Assembly (NCBI GenBank): GCA_964394085.1
Contig: CAYMWF010000029.1
Location: 1-64,000, forward strand
DNA length: 64,000 bases
Direction: 5' to 3'
Source of the DNA: CAYMWF01 sp964394085 [NCBI: uncultured Gemmatimonadota bacterium]
GTDB taxonomy: Bacteria > GCA-2686955 > CAYMWF01
Position numbers and translations under genes: made by a program. The notes under the pieces were generated by a model that worked only from the letters and a program-made list of their open reading frames with translations, searched no databases and was not told the origin of the DNA. Within the stretch, counting starts at the first letter, position 1. Every line of letters begins with the position of its first letter. Positions 29,313-38,242 of this stretch are shown here, one piece after another.

Positions 29313-32300
29313 CTATTTCTTCATGGTTTCGTTTGACGGTTCATTTCCATCGCGCAGATTGAATCCTCCCGATTCCAATGTCTCAATCATCTTTTGAGCC
29401 GGTTTGAAATCCGGTGATATCTTCAGGCAGAAACGTGCGGATTCTATCCCCTCCTGATTCTTGCCCTGTCTGACAAGACAAATAGCGCGCCTGAACCATG
29501 CTCTTGTATGATCCACCTTGAGATCATTGATCTTTTCATAGAGAATCAACGCCTCTCCGAATCGCCCCAGCTCCTCAAGGATAAGTCCATAGTTGAATAG
29601 TGCTCTGATATAACCGGGAAAGGCGGTGGTAAGCCTGTAATAGGCGCAGACTGCTTCGGCCGGCCGTTTCTCTTCAGCAAGACTCCGCGCGAAAGCCTCG
29701 CCGAATATCGAATCCGCGGCTGCAAGTTCGAATACGGGATGGCTGCAAATCTCCGAAAGCCTGCCGGTTTTGAGAGGTACGACAGTATCCCCATCCAGGG
29801 CGTTAACTATTACACCGGCAAGACGGTCTCCAGCCCCGCTTCTTACCGGCGCTTCAACCGTACTGTCTGAGAATGCATCCTGAAACAGTTCCGCGGCTGC
29901 GCCAAGTTCACCTGCTTCAGCCTTTAAGAACCCCAGGCTAAGGAGAACAGCGCCCTTCATCCCGATATCCGCACCCGGTCCTGCCAGGAAGGCGGACAGA
30001 ACCTCGATCGCTTCATCGGGACGGTCGTTCATTTGAAGCAACAGACCGAGCTCCTGCACGGGTCGGATAAAAGACCCTGTCCGCTCCACGACCCGCTTCA
30101 TGTACTCGATGGCGAGATCCTGTTCATCCATACGGGAGTATACGTGTGAATGAAGGTATTGAGCCGGAACTTCGTCCGGGTGCATCTTTTCAATCCTGCC
30201 GTAGCAAGCGGAGGCCGCACCCGGATCATCCACGTTATCAAGGTATCTCGCTGCCAGGTACAAGGAATCGAGAGAATCCGATTCCTTGGATATCCGCAAC
30301 CAGAAATCAGCTTCGCCGGGTTTACCGGGAGATTGGGATGCGATTGAAAACGCAAGGCTCCAGTATGCCGAAGCGATTGTATAATCCTCCGGGCAAAGCT
30401 TATGTGCCCTTTCGAAAAAACCGAAGGCGATATCGCTGTTTCCGGCAAGTTCGAAGGCGAGTCCCGACTTTCGTAGAATTTCCGGATCCGGGGAAGATTC
30501 CTGCAATTCGATTGCAGTCGAATAAGACCTTGCAGCGCTTTCATACCGCTCGAGCAGCATTCTTTTATCACCCAGGAATGTCCAGGCTTCAGATTTGTCA
30601 GGGAGTCGCTCCACAGCTAATTCGGCAACCTGGACCGCCCTTTCGGGGAGGTTTTTCTGCTCGTACAGATATGCCAGTGTAGTGTACATCTCGAGCACTC
30701 TCGAACCGGATGCCACAGCGGCTTCGTATTCAAGGAGTGCATGATCGGAGTACCCGTCCCAGAGCAGCTTGTGCGCAAATGTCTGATGAAAACGTTCTGT
30801 TCCGGTAGAAGGCTCAATCTTCGACATGACTCCGGGATTGTTCAACCCGGCAAAAAAAAGCATCACAAGGAATCCTGCCAGGAGTGGAAGGAACAGCAGT
30901 CTCCCTGCATAAGAGGATTTATCGCCGCCCACCCGCTGCGCCGCCGACGCACAACCGGTGAGAATGCCGGCTGCAGCCAGCCAGGGAGATCTGAAGATAA
31001 AAGCTCCTCCCAGGCTTGCTGCCGGGAGAGCGATGAAAGGCAGAAGACGTTCCGCTTTTTCGAAGGTTCGGAGGAAACGGAAATCTTCCGAAAATTCGCC
31101 GGATATCGTCCTCATTCCGGCCTTCCCCATCCTCCAGAGCGAAAAAGCGGTGAGTGTAGCCATTGAAATCCAGGCGAAACGCCTGTCCATCAGGGCGGGC
31201 GCTTCAGCCCTTGCGAGGAGGGCGAAGCCGAAAAGCCATGCCAGAACCCAGAAAAGGCCCTCGATAATTGCGCCTGCCGCTGGCCAGCGCCTTAACTGCA
31301 GGGGTTTTACGTGCAGCAGCATAATGATGCCCAGCATCGACATAATTATAGTGAAGGCGGCATAATGCAGCCCGGCTGCCATCAGCAGGGCGAGTGTGAC
31401 TGAAGCGGCTGAGACGGCGACAGCGGCTCTCCGAGGAATGCGCTTCTGCCTGTCTCCGGATTCAGTGAACTCACCCAGAGAAGAACGGAAAAGATTCAGA
31501 TATAAAAGCGCAAACGCCGCCTGAAGCAAAGATACTGCATCGAAGAGGCCGAGTTTCTCAGAGTCGAATTCAACTGGATAAAATCCCCTCCAGGCGGCTG
31601 TAACACCCATCCCCGCCAGAAAAAGCGAAAAGAGGAAACGCGTGGAGAGTGTCCGTCTGAGGATGTGATAGAAAACCCCCGGCGACCATGCCGCCGTCCA
31701 TAAGGTCGACAGCAGCGCTAAGAGCAGAATATGCAGACTGGCGAAAGAGAACGACTGCGGATCAAAGAAATGCCGCAGCACCACTCCGTTTCCCTCGAAG
31801 AAACTACGCACTCCCGACATCCCCGTCTCCGGATCCCCGAAAAGATGATACCAGTTATACGGATAGGTAAAAAAGGTCAGGGAAACGAAGTAAACTACGA
31901 CGAAAGCCCCTGCGCCGCGCAGCACCCTTCCCGATTTTATCAGAACGTAAGCGAAAGCCAGCAGGCATGAGACGAAAGCCTCAATCCTGATTCCCGCCGT
32001 GGTTCCCTGGAAACCTCTGAAGGGATTGAAGAAATTGATAACATGATCGAGGTAATCGGTACGTTCGAGGTACAGGTAGCCGATATGAGATCCGCCTTCC
32101 GCACCCGCAAGACCTGCACCTGCCAGGTCAAGCAGCGGCGGCATCAGGAAAACCGCGGCCGACACGAAAAGCATCAGCTTCGTAACCCGGAGCACGTTTA
32201 CCTGAGAGAAGATTGCGAGGACTATCGACAGGGCCAGGATCGGATTCAGAAAAGCCAGGGGATAATGGATGAAGAAATCAATCGGATGAACAAAAGGAAT

Positions 32301-32429
32301 CCGACCGGAGAATCCTTCAAGGATATCCCGCACGAAAACGACCGACATGAATATCAAAAACCACCGGGCCAAGCCCATGGGATACTCTTCCAGTCGTGAC
32401 ATCCACTTGCGCGCGGCGGTAAGCACCAT
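29313..32429 (-). CDS. Large polytopic membrane protein with C-terminal TPRs
   Basis: The start at 32429 follows AAGGAAG and gives 1038 residues; an upstream frame adds 20 residues without a ribosome site. About 13 hydrophobic helices fill residues 20-560. They are followed by a roughly 450-residue TPR region (for example ALLEYEAAVASGSRVLEMYTTL and AVQVAELAVERLPDKSEAW) ending near GQ-rich repeats and DGNEPSNETMKK. The design, membrane domain plus TPR tail, resembles O-antigen/polymer or protein O-glycosylation factors, but no catalytic motif was recognised. Function unknown. Last gene before selA; likely co-transcribed. Confidence 0.85.
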   Translation of the reverse strand: MVLTAARKWMSRLEEYPMGLARWFLIFMSVVFVRDILEGFSGRIPFVHPIDFFIHYPLAFLNPILALSIVLAIFSQVNVLRVTKLMLFVSAAVFLMPPLLDLAGAGLAGAEGGSHIGYLYLERTDYLDHVINFFNPFRGFQGTTAGIRIEAFVSCLLAFAYVLIKSGRVLRGAGAFVVVYFVSLTFFTYPYNWYHLFGDPETGMSGVRSFFEGNGVVLRHFFDPQSFSFASLHILLLALLSTLWTAAWSPGVFYHILRRTLSTRFLFSLFLAGMGVTAAWRGFYPVEFDSEKLGLFDAVSLLQAAFALLYLNLFRSSLGEFTESGDRQKRIPRRAAVAVSAASVTLALLMAAGLHYAAFTIIMSMLGIIMLLHVKPLQLRRWPAAGAIIEGLFWVLAWLFGFALLARAEAPALMDRRFAWISMATLTAFSLWRMGKAGMRTISGEFSEDFRFLRTFEKAERLLPFIALPAASLGGAFIFRSPWLAAAGILTGCASAAQRVGGDKSSYAGRLLFLPLLAGFLVMLFFAGLNNPGVMSKIEPSTGTERFHQTFAHKLLWDGYSDHALLEYEAAVASGSRVLEMYTTLAYLYEQKNLPERAVQVAELAVERLPDKSEAWTFLGDKRMLLERYESAARSYSTAIELQESSPDPEILRKSGLAFELAGNSDIAFGFFERAHKLCPEDYTIASAYWSLAFSIASQSPGKPGEADFWLRISKESDSLDSLYLAARYLDNVDDPGAASACYGRIEKMHPDEVPAQYLHSHVYSRMDEQDLAIEYMKRVVERTGSFIRPVQELGLLLQMNDRPDEAIEVLSAFLAGPGADIGMKGAVLLSLGFLKAEAGELGAAAELFQDAFSDSTVEAPVRSGAGDRLAGVIVNALDGDTVVPLKTGRLSEICSHPVFELAAADSIFGEAFARSLAEEKRPAEAVCAYYRLTTAFPGYIRALFNYGLILEELGRFGEALILYEKINDLKVDHTRAWFRRAICLVRQGKNQEGIESARFCLKISPDFKPAQKMIETLESGGFNLRDGNEPSNETMKK

Positions 32430-32445
32430 CCGAGTATTCTTCCTT

Positions 32446-32658
32446 TCAGAGATATTCACTGTTCGGGGAAGCTTCAGGGGCACCGGCACACATCACTCCG
32501 AGCCCCATGCGTAAACAGGCGAGGATGCCAGATATCACCATCAGAAGCAACGAAATTATCTCCGGTAACCTTTCCATTTTCGCTTCAAAGTCGGTGAAGC
32601 CCGAATCGGGTCCGTTCCGGATTTCTTCGAGCACAGCGCCGGAAATTCGTGGTTTCAA
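32446..32658 (-). CDS. Possible small single-pass membrane protein
   Basis: A 70-residue frame with TTG start overlapping the upstream stop by four bases (TTGA) and ending 16 bp before the next gene. One hydrophobic helix (PEIISLLLMVISGILACLRMGL) follows a charged N-terminal half. The tight packing supports a real gene, but no clear ribosome site is seen, the start codon is weak and the family is unknown. It could instead be non-coding. Confidence 0.35.
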   Translation of the reverse strand: MKPRISGAVLEEIRNGPDSGFTDFEAKMERLPEIISLLLMVISGILACLRMGLGVMCAGAPEASPNSEYL

Positions 32659-33176
32659 CTGTTACGCAGTTTTTGCAGCTCTTTTAATTCTTCTTGCATG
32701 CAGGCGGGACAAAGACCGTGGGTAAAATCCACATCCACCTTGGCGGAAATGTATTCTTCAAGCCTCTTCCAGGAGCTCTGTATTTTTGCGTCTGCGCCGT
32801 CGGCGCGGATTTTTTTACATTTTGCGCAGATGGGCAGGAGTCCGCGGAGAGTCGACTGGATTTCGTGAAAGAGCCAGCTCTGAATGCTGATTCCCGCTAA
32901 AACGAAAACAGCACCGAAAAAGAATATGATACTTACGAAAACCCGTCCGACGAGAACAACATCGAATATGAATGATATCAAAACGACCAGGTAACCCAGA
33001 AAGAAGAGCACCATCAAGGCCCGATGGATTTTAAAAGCCCTCAGGAACTGGCCGCGACGTTGCTCAGGTACGAATGAGACCGCTGAAAAAATTGACCTGA
33101 ATTTGACTATACTGACCAACATCACGACGGCGCCGAGCGAAATCCCGGTACTGCTGATTATCAATTCAAGATTCAT
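32655..33176 (-). CDS. Membrane protein with C-terminal zinc-ribbon-like tail
   Basis: A 173-residue protein. Three helices (about 5-25, 52-75 and 78-100) form a small membrane domain. The C-terminal part, LLPICAKCKKIRADG...WKRLEEYIS...DFTHGLCPACMQEE, matches a CxxC...CxxC tail often found at the end of PAS and GGDEF sensor proteins, where it probably binds zinc. Here it follows a membrane segment instead. Likely a small sensor or regulator; no catalytic domain is present. It is the first gene of the run toward selA. Confidence 0.78.
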   Translation of the reverse strand: MNLELIISSTGISLGAVVMLVSIVKFRSIFSAVSFVPEQRRGQFLRAFKIHRALMVLFFLGYLVVLISFIFDVVLVGRVFVSIIFFFGAVFVLAGISIQSWLFHEIQSTLRGLLPICAKCKKIRADGADAKIQSSWKRLEEYISAKVDVDFTHGLCPACMQEELKELQKLRNS

Positions 33177-33666
33177 GCCTTCGATCCTGTCAGCTTTCCC
33201 GCACCAAGCCTGCTAAAGCCTGACCCGAGTTATTATGAATTATACGATCCAGCGAGATATTCAGACTGTTTATCCCCGTTAGCGTATTCGCCTGATATCA
33301 GCCGCGAATACCGAAGAGGTTGTTCGAAGTGCTAACATCAATCATTCGCCCCGTCAAGAACGGATATGGTTCGGTATGAACAGAAGCATTGCTTCAACGG
33401 CAATCCTGGACTGGTCGGACATCCGAATCTCGTGAAGAAATTACGAGTCCGTAGCGTCTTCTTCACCCGCGATGTATAAAACAGTCACAGTCTGGTATTT
33501 TATTGCTTCAAAACCCCGCTCCGGTATGGGATTATCGGCCCGCTCGCAAAAGGCTGAAATTTCATTCTTTTCGACTTGCGGAATGCGGGTTTCAACTGGT
33601 CAACGACGATAGAGAGCGCCGGCAACTCGTCCCGCCGAAAATCCACGCTCGAAAGGTGAGAAAAAT
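33177..33666. other. Gene-free divergent region
   Basis: About 490 bp between the zinc-tail membrane gene (minus) and the FGGY kinase (plus). No gene was seen. GTGAAGAA (33432-33439) and TTCTTCAC (33459-33466) form a perfect 8-base inverted repeat with a 19-base spacer, possibly a regulatory hairpin. Promoters for both flanking genes should be here but no strong -35/-10 pair was identified. Confidence 0.5.
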
Positions 33667-35211
33667 ATGGCCGATCTGATACTGGCTATTGACGGAGGCA
33701 CCCAGTCGATCAGGGCGTCGATTATTGACCTGGAAGGGGAAATCCTTCACCTGGTCAAGACACCCATCGAACCCTATTTCTCGACGCATCCTGGTTGGGC
33801 GGAGCAGGATCCGTCATACTACTGGGAGCAACTGTGCCTGACCTGCCGAAACCTGTTCGATATCGCCGGTAAACAAAAGGAACGAGTTAAGGGTGTCGCT
33901 GTAACGACACAGCGGAATACCGTGATCAATGTTGATCAAAACGGAAATCCGCTCAGACCTGCAATCGTCTGGCTGGATCAGCGGATGGCCGATACCTCCA
34001 GGATGATTCCCGCCTTCCTCCGGCCCCTCCTGAAAACCGTGAAGATGCACGATTTCTTCGAGTTCGCAATCGGCAACTGCGAGTCGAACTGGATCAGGCA
34101 GAATCAACCGGAGATCTGGGACAATACATATAAGTACCTCTTTCTTTCCGGATTCTTCCTTTTTAAACTGACCGGTGAGTTCAGGGAGTCCGCCGGAAGC
34201 AATTTCGGTTACATGCCCATCGATAACAAGACCGGAGGATGGGCGGGAAATTTAGACATCAAGTGGAAGCTCTTTCCCATGGAGAGGGAGAAGCTCCCCG
34301 AGATAGTCGGAATCACAACCGAAATCGGCCGGATTACGAAGACAGCGTCAGAAGAAACAGGAATTCCATCCGGGCTTCCGGTGATCGCCGCGGCGAATGA
34401 CAAAGCCTGCGAAATCCTGGGTTCCGGCTGCCTGGTTCCCGAAACGGGCTGTCTGAGTTTCGGAACCACTGCGACAATAGACCTGCCGAACAGGAAGTAC
34501 ATCGAGATCGCTCCCCTTTACCCACCCTTCCCCGCTGCGGTCCCCGGAGAATATTATACCGAAGTCAACACGATGCGCGGTTTCTGGATGGTAAGCTGGT
34601 TCCGGGAGGAATTCGGATTGCTCGAGAAGCTCCGGGCTGAAAAAGAGGGTATCGCCCCGGAAGCTTTCTTCGATGACCTGATCAAAGATATTCCACCGGG
34701 ATCGGAAGGTCTGGTTCTCCACCCATTCTGGACTCCCGGTCCGAGAGACGACATGAGCATGCGAGGTTCCGTCATAGGCTTCACCAGCTCCCATACCCGT
34801 GCCCACCTTTACCGTGCAATTCTCGAAGGGGTGATTTTCTCCCTGAGAGAAGGTGCGCTTCTGCTTGAAAGAAAGAACCGGGTCACAATGAAGGAACTCA
34901 GGGTTTCCGGCGGCGGTTCCAGGAGCGATGTAGCAATGCGCATCGCAGCCGATATCTTCGGCATTCCGGCGGTCCGGACTCGAATAGCGGAAACTTCGTC
35001 AATCGGTGCCGCCATAGATGCGGCAGTCGGACTCGGTTACTTCTCCGATTGCGCCACGGCGGTAAAGGAAATGACTAACCTGGGTGACACTTTTGAACCC
35101 GATCCTGAATCGAACAGGCTCTATTCTGAAATCTTCGAAAAAGTCTACTCGAAAATATATCGCAAAATGCTCCCTCTTTTCAGGGATCTGCGTGAAATCA
35201 CGCTGACCTGA
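33667..35211 (+). CDS. FGGY-family carbohydrate kinase
   Basis: A 514-residue sugar kinase. DGGTQSIRASI (9-19) is the phosphate-binding loop, VAVTTQRNTVIN and AIVWLDQRMAD line the sugar site, LSFGTTATIDLP is the adenosine motif and LRVSGGGSRSDVAMRI the second nucleotide signature. The pattern is of xylulokinase/glycerol-kinase type; the sugar cannot be fixed from sequence alone. It stands alone on the plus strand, without transport or isomerase genes. GAAAGGTGAG precedes the ATG. Confidence 0.9.
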   Translation: MADLILAIDGGTQSIRASIIDLEGEILHLVKTPIEPYFSTHPGWAEQDPSYYWEQLCLTCRNLFDIAGKQKERVKGVAVTTQRNTVINVDQNGNPLRPAIVWLDQRMADTSRMIPAFLRPLLKTVKMHDFFEFAIGNCESNWIRQNQPEIWDNTYKYLFLSGFFLFKLTGEFRESAGSNFGYMPIDNKTGGWAGNLDIKWKLFPMEREKLPEIVGITTEIGRITKTASEETGIPSGLPVIAAANDKACEILGSGCLVPETGCLSFGTTATIDLPNRKYIEIAPLYPPFPAAVPGEYYTEVNTMRGFWMVSWFREEFGLLEKLRAEKEGIAPEAFFDDLIKDIPPGSEGLVLHPFWTPGPRDDMSMRGSVIGFTSSHTRAHLYRAILEGVIFSLREGALLLERKNRVTMKELRVSGGGSRSDVAMRIAADIFGIPAVRTRIAETSSIGAAIDAAVGLGYFSDCATAVKEMTNLGDTFEPDPESNRLYSEIFEKVYSKIYRKMLPLFRDLREITLT

Positions 35212-35272
35212 CGGAATCGGAGAAGCCTGACGCCCGCCTCTTCGGAAAGTCGTAATGGTTCCCGGTCCGATA

Positions 35273-35312
35273 CAAAAAAAGCGGCCGCGAAGGCATTTGC
35301 CTTCGCGACCGT
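35273..35312 (-). terminator. Intrinsic terminator after Asp-box gene
   Basis: GGTCGCGAAGGCA and TGCCTTCGCGGCC form a nearly perfect 13-bp stem followed on the minus strand by CTTTTTTT. It ends the transcript of the 35336-36847 gene, which stops 24 bases away. It may also slow plus-strand transcription of the FGGY kinase, but no T-run exists on that strand. Confidence 0.88.
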
Positions 35313-35335
35313 GAAATGCCGGTTTGCCTGGCCGG

Positions 35336-36847
35336 TTACTTCAAGTTGCGATTGAACATGTTGATGGGCCACGGCAACCGTGCAAAGGTTCTACGCACCT
35401 GTGCGTGGTATTCTTCCTGGGTGATCGGTCCGTATTGGGCGGGCTCGACATGCTGACCGGAAGCCGCATCGGATGCCGGCGGCAGACGCCAGACGCCTGA
35501 ATCCTGTCCTGAGCTGGTAGAGTCGGACCAGTGTACGCTGCTGTAGGCTGCGGTCATATTCGAGTTGAAGACATTGATGATCGGTACAGGTGAACGGTAT
35601 CCCTGTTCAGATGTATACATACCGTCATCCCAATCCTTGATCCAGCTGCTTCCGCCGTTCTGAGAAAGATAAATCTTATCCAGTTCCTGGTCGGGATCCA
35701 GACCATCGGACATGAAGATACCGGTAAGCAGAATCGACGGTTTAACCGGACTGATGGCGATTGAACCTGCGTTCGTGGAATGATCGTTGTATTCATCCGT
35801 GATTTCGGGAAGCCCGGTATTTTTCTCTGTCCACTGACCGTTCGATGTGTTGCACTTGTACACACCGCCGCTTGCCAGCATTCCTTCCATATCACCGAGA
35901 AGAGAAATCGACCCTTTGACCCCCAGATGCGACGACATGATGGTCAACGGATTGCCCGGGGAGGTTACTATATAGACCAGCGAACCGCTTGCGGACACAC
36001 CGAGGAGAACGGAGCCGGCACTGACCGTTGGCAGTCCCGTGCTGATCTCGGTGAAGGATGTGGATGCCCTGTTGGGGCTGAAGAAAACTCTGCCCTTCGA
36101 CTTGGCGCCCTGGAACAGCGAAATTTTCAGCTCAAGCTCGAGCATGCCGAGGAGCACGTACTGCTGTGCCTGATACGGGATGACGATACTTGCAACCACA
36201 GCCGACTTCATACCGCTGCGGGACGGTAAACCTGAATTGAACCTTGACCAGGTGGTACCGCCATTCGTGCTCTTGTAGAATCCGGGATGGTCAGGACCCA
36301 GGTTAAAGACATCGATGCCTGCCAGCTGAGCTACGCTGCAGTAGACATTGTTGGGATTGTCCGGTTCGACGGTTACCGCCAGCGCGGTCCACTTATTATT
36401 CGGGAATGTCTCGCCTCCGTGGGATATCCCCGTGTTAGCGGCAGTCCAGCTGTTACCCCCGTTGGTCGTTCTGTAAACCCCGTGAGACATCGTTCCAGCA
36501 TACATGATATCAGTATTCGACCTGCAGATGGTCAAGTCGATAACCGCCGTTTCGTAAAGGAGGTTGCCGTCATTCTTGTTGATCCAGTCGGACCCTCCGT
36601 TCGTCGAAAGCCAGATTCCCTTGGACGGCAACGGATCTTCTTCTCCCAGCGGATCGAATTCATTCGCCGTGAGAGCCCAGACGCGGCTCGGGTTTACCGG
36701 ATCGGTTACTACCTGAGCAACGTAGACCGAATCCAGCTCCCCCCATTCCACGAGATCGGTGGGCGCCCACACGTACTGCGCGCTCACGAGCCCGGGTGAC
36801 AGAGTAAGGGCAAGTAATACCGCGCCGAGCAGAAGTCTTCTGTTCAT
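35336..36847 (-). CDS. Exported Asp-box (BNR) repeat protein
   Basis: A 503-residue protein with a signal peptide (1-24, ending LVSA). Four Asp-box-like loops of the SxNGGxxW form (STNGGSDW, TTNGGNSW, STNGGTTW and SQNGGSSW) indicate a beta-propeller, as in sialidases, Ycf48-like proteins and extracellular carbohydrate-binding proteins. The usual aspartate is asparagine in each loop. No catalytic sialidase residues were recognised. Role unknown; possibly surface or periplasmic binding. Monocistronic, with its own terminator. Confidence 0.85.
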   Translation of the reverse strand: MNRRLLLGAVLLALTLSPGLVSAQYVWAPTDLVEWGELDSVYVAQVVTDPVNPSRVWALTANEFDPLGEEDPLPSKGIWLSTNGGSDWINKNDGNLLYETAVIDLTICRSNTDIMYAGTMSHGVYRTTNGGNSWTAANTGISHGGETFPNNKWTALAVTVEPDNPNNVYCSVAQLAGIDVFNLGPDHPGFYKSTNGGTTWSRFNSGLPSRSGMKSAVVASIVIPYQAQQYVLLGMLELELKISLFQGAKSKGRVFFSPNRASTSFTEISTGLPTVSAGSVLLGVSASGSLVYIVTSPGNPLTIMSSHLGVKGSISLLGDMEGMLASGGVYKCNTSNGQWTEKNTGLPEITDEYNDHSTNAGSIAISPVKPSILLTGIFMSDGLDPDQELDKIYLSQNGGSSWIKDWDDGMYTSEQGYRSPVPIINVFNSNMTAAYSSVHWSDSTSSGQDSGVWRLPPASDAASGQHVEPAQYGPITQEEYHAQVRRTFARLPWPINMFNRNLK

Positions 36848-36982
36848 TTCAACCTCCTATACAAGACCGATTGTAAAACTCACATACCAGATTACAACAC
36901 TCTGGCCTCCGTACAATCATACGGATGGAGCAGAAATTGTTGGATGCTCCATGTTCAAGTGTAACCCCGAAATTCAAGCAGT

Positions 36983-37013
36983 CAAAAAAAAATTGCCCGA
37001 CCCAAACGGCAAT
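36983..37013 (-). terminator. Intrinsic terminator after methyltransferase gene
   Basis: ATTGCC (37013-37008) and GGCAAT (36997-36992) pair around a 10-base loop and are followed by nine T on the minus strand. It lies 12 bases after the methyltransferase stop and marks the end of the minus-strand transcript that includes nadE, the ATP-grasp gene and possibly the MutL cluster upstream. Confidence 0.82.
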
Positions 37014-37024
37014 CCCCGCCCCCT

Positions 37025-38167
37025 TCATTTACGACCGGCAAGCAGCACGGAGTACGGCGATGCGGAAACCACTTCGGTTGCAGGTCCTACATATTTATTC
37101 ATCGCCTCCAAAATCTTCGAGCCGCGGGCGGCAACCAGCATCAGCCTGCCGTTCCGGCTGAGCCGCCGGGCGGGGTTCCGGACGAAGGTCCGGATTACGT
37201 CCCTTCCCGTATGCAGCTGCGGATGACTCAGGATCAAGTCGTATTCCATGCCTTTCGGAAGATTCAGAACACCGTCGCTCAGGTAGATCTTCGACCGTTC
37301 GATCCTGTTCGTTCTGCAGTTCATCAATGTACACCTGGCGGCGCGAAGATCGACATCGGAAAAATGAACCTCCGCATTCTCGTTCAGCTTGGACGCGGCG
37401 ATGCCGATGACACCGGTTCCGCAGCCGAGATCGAGAATTCTGCTCTTCCCGTCAGGCAGCCGGCCGGGAAGCTGCTCGAGAAGAAGACCGGTACCTCGAT
37501 CAAGGGAATTGTATGAAAAAAGACCGCTCGAACCTCGAATATCTATCACCACGTCTCCTACCCGGGTTCGCCACTCCTTGAAGCCAACTTCTTTCCGTTC
37601 CCCCGCGCCGGATTGCTTCGGTAGTCTTCCTGCAACGATCCGGATCCCTTTTTTCGAGAAGACGCGCTCGGTCGTTTTGAAGTACCCTGAGATATCACGC
37701 TCATAACCCGCAACGCCCTTTCTCTTTCTGCCGCAAAGAAGAAGGGAGCCGTTTTTCGAAAGATGAAGCGCGCTCAGCGCCATGATTTCCCGGATATAAG
37801 CGCTTCCATCGTGAGGTCGGTAAACGAGGGTGATCGCGTCGAAAAGCTCACCGGATTTCACACCGGAAAAAGCATCGCTCAACCGGATGTCCGGCTGAGC
37901 GATTCCGTTGTCGTGCGCGTTTTTGTGAAGAAGCCGGAAAGCTCTCAGGTGTCTTTCCAGGCAGGTCAGGTGAAACCCCTGATTCGCAAGGGGAAGCAAA
38001 GGTCCGTAACCGGCGTCTACAACAAGCAGTCTGCCGCCGTAATCCGAACCCGCAAGGTGCCTGTACAAAAGCTTATACGGCTCATCGACACGTTCTGCGG
38101 ACATCGAGATGCCCTTCGAGGTAGTAAGCCGCATCCCCCCGAAATCGATCGACTGGGAGGTTTCCAC
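37025..38167 (-). CDS. RsmC/RlmG-like methyltransferase with lost NPPF motif
   Basis: A 380-residue two-domain protein. The N-terminal half (45-145) is a degenerate Rossmann domain (LLVVDAGYGPLLPLANQG), and the C-terminal half has SAM motif I RILDLGCGTGVIGIAAS (244-260). This fits 16S/23S rRNA guanine-N2 methyltransferases of the RsmC/RlmG type. Where those have S-N-P-P-F-H, this protein has SHPQLH (314-319), replacing the residue that holds the target amino group. The start is GTG at 38167 with a distant ribosome site; an ATG 21 codons in is an alternative. Activity is uncertain. Confidence 0.82.
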   Translation of the reverse strand: METSQSIDFGGMRLTTSKGISMSAERVDEPYKLLYRHLAGSDYGGRLLVVDAGYGPLLPLANQGFHLTCLERHLRAFRLLHKNAHDNGIAQPDIRLSDAFSGVKSGELFDAITLVYRPHDGSAYIREIMALSALHLSKNGSLLLCGRKRKGVAGYERDISGYFKTTERVFSKKGIRIVAGRLPKQSGAGERKEVGFKEWRTRVGDVVIDIRGSSGLFSYNSLDRGTGLLLEQLPGRLPDGKSRILDLGCGTGVIGIAASKLNENAEVHFSDVDLRAARCTLMNCRTNRIERSKIYLSDGVLNLPKGMEYDLILSHPQLHTGRDVIRTFVRNPARRLSRNGRLMLVAARGSKILEAMNKYVGPATEVVSASPYSVLLAGRK

Positions 38168-38242
38168 AACGTGAAAAAACTTTCTCCGCCGTCCTCCCGG
38201 CGGATTTGCTTTTATCCGGATCCGATCCGGAGTTTAAAGCCG

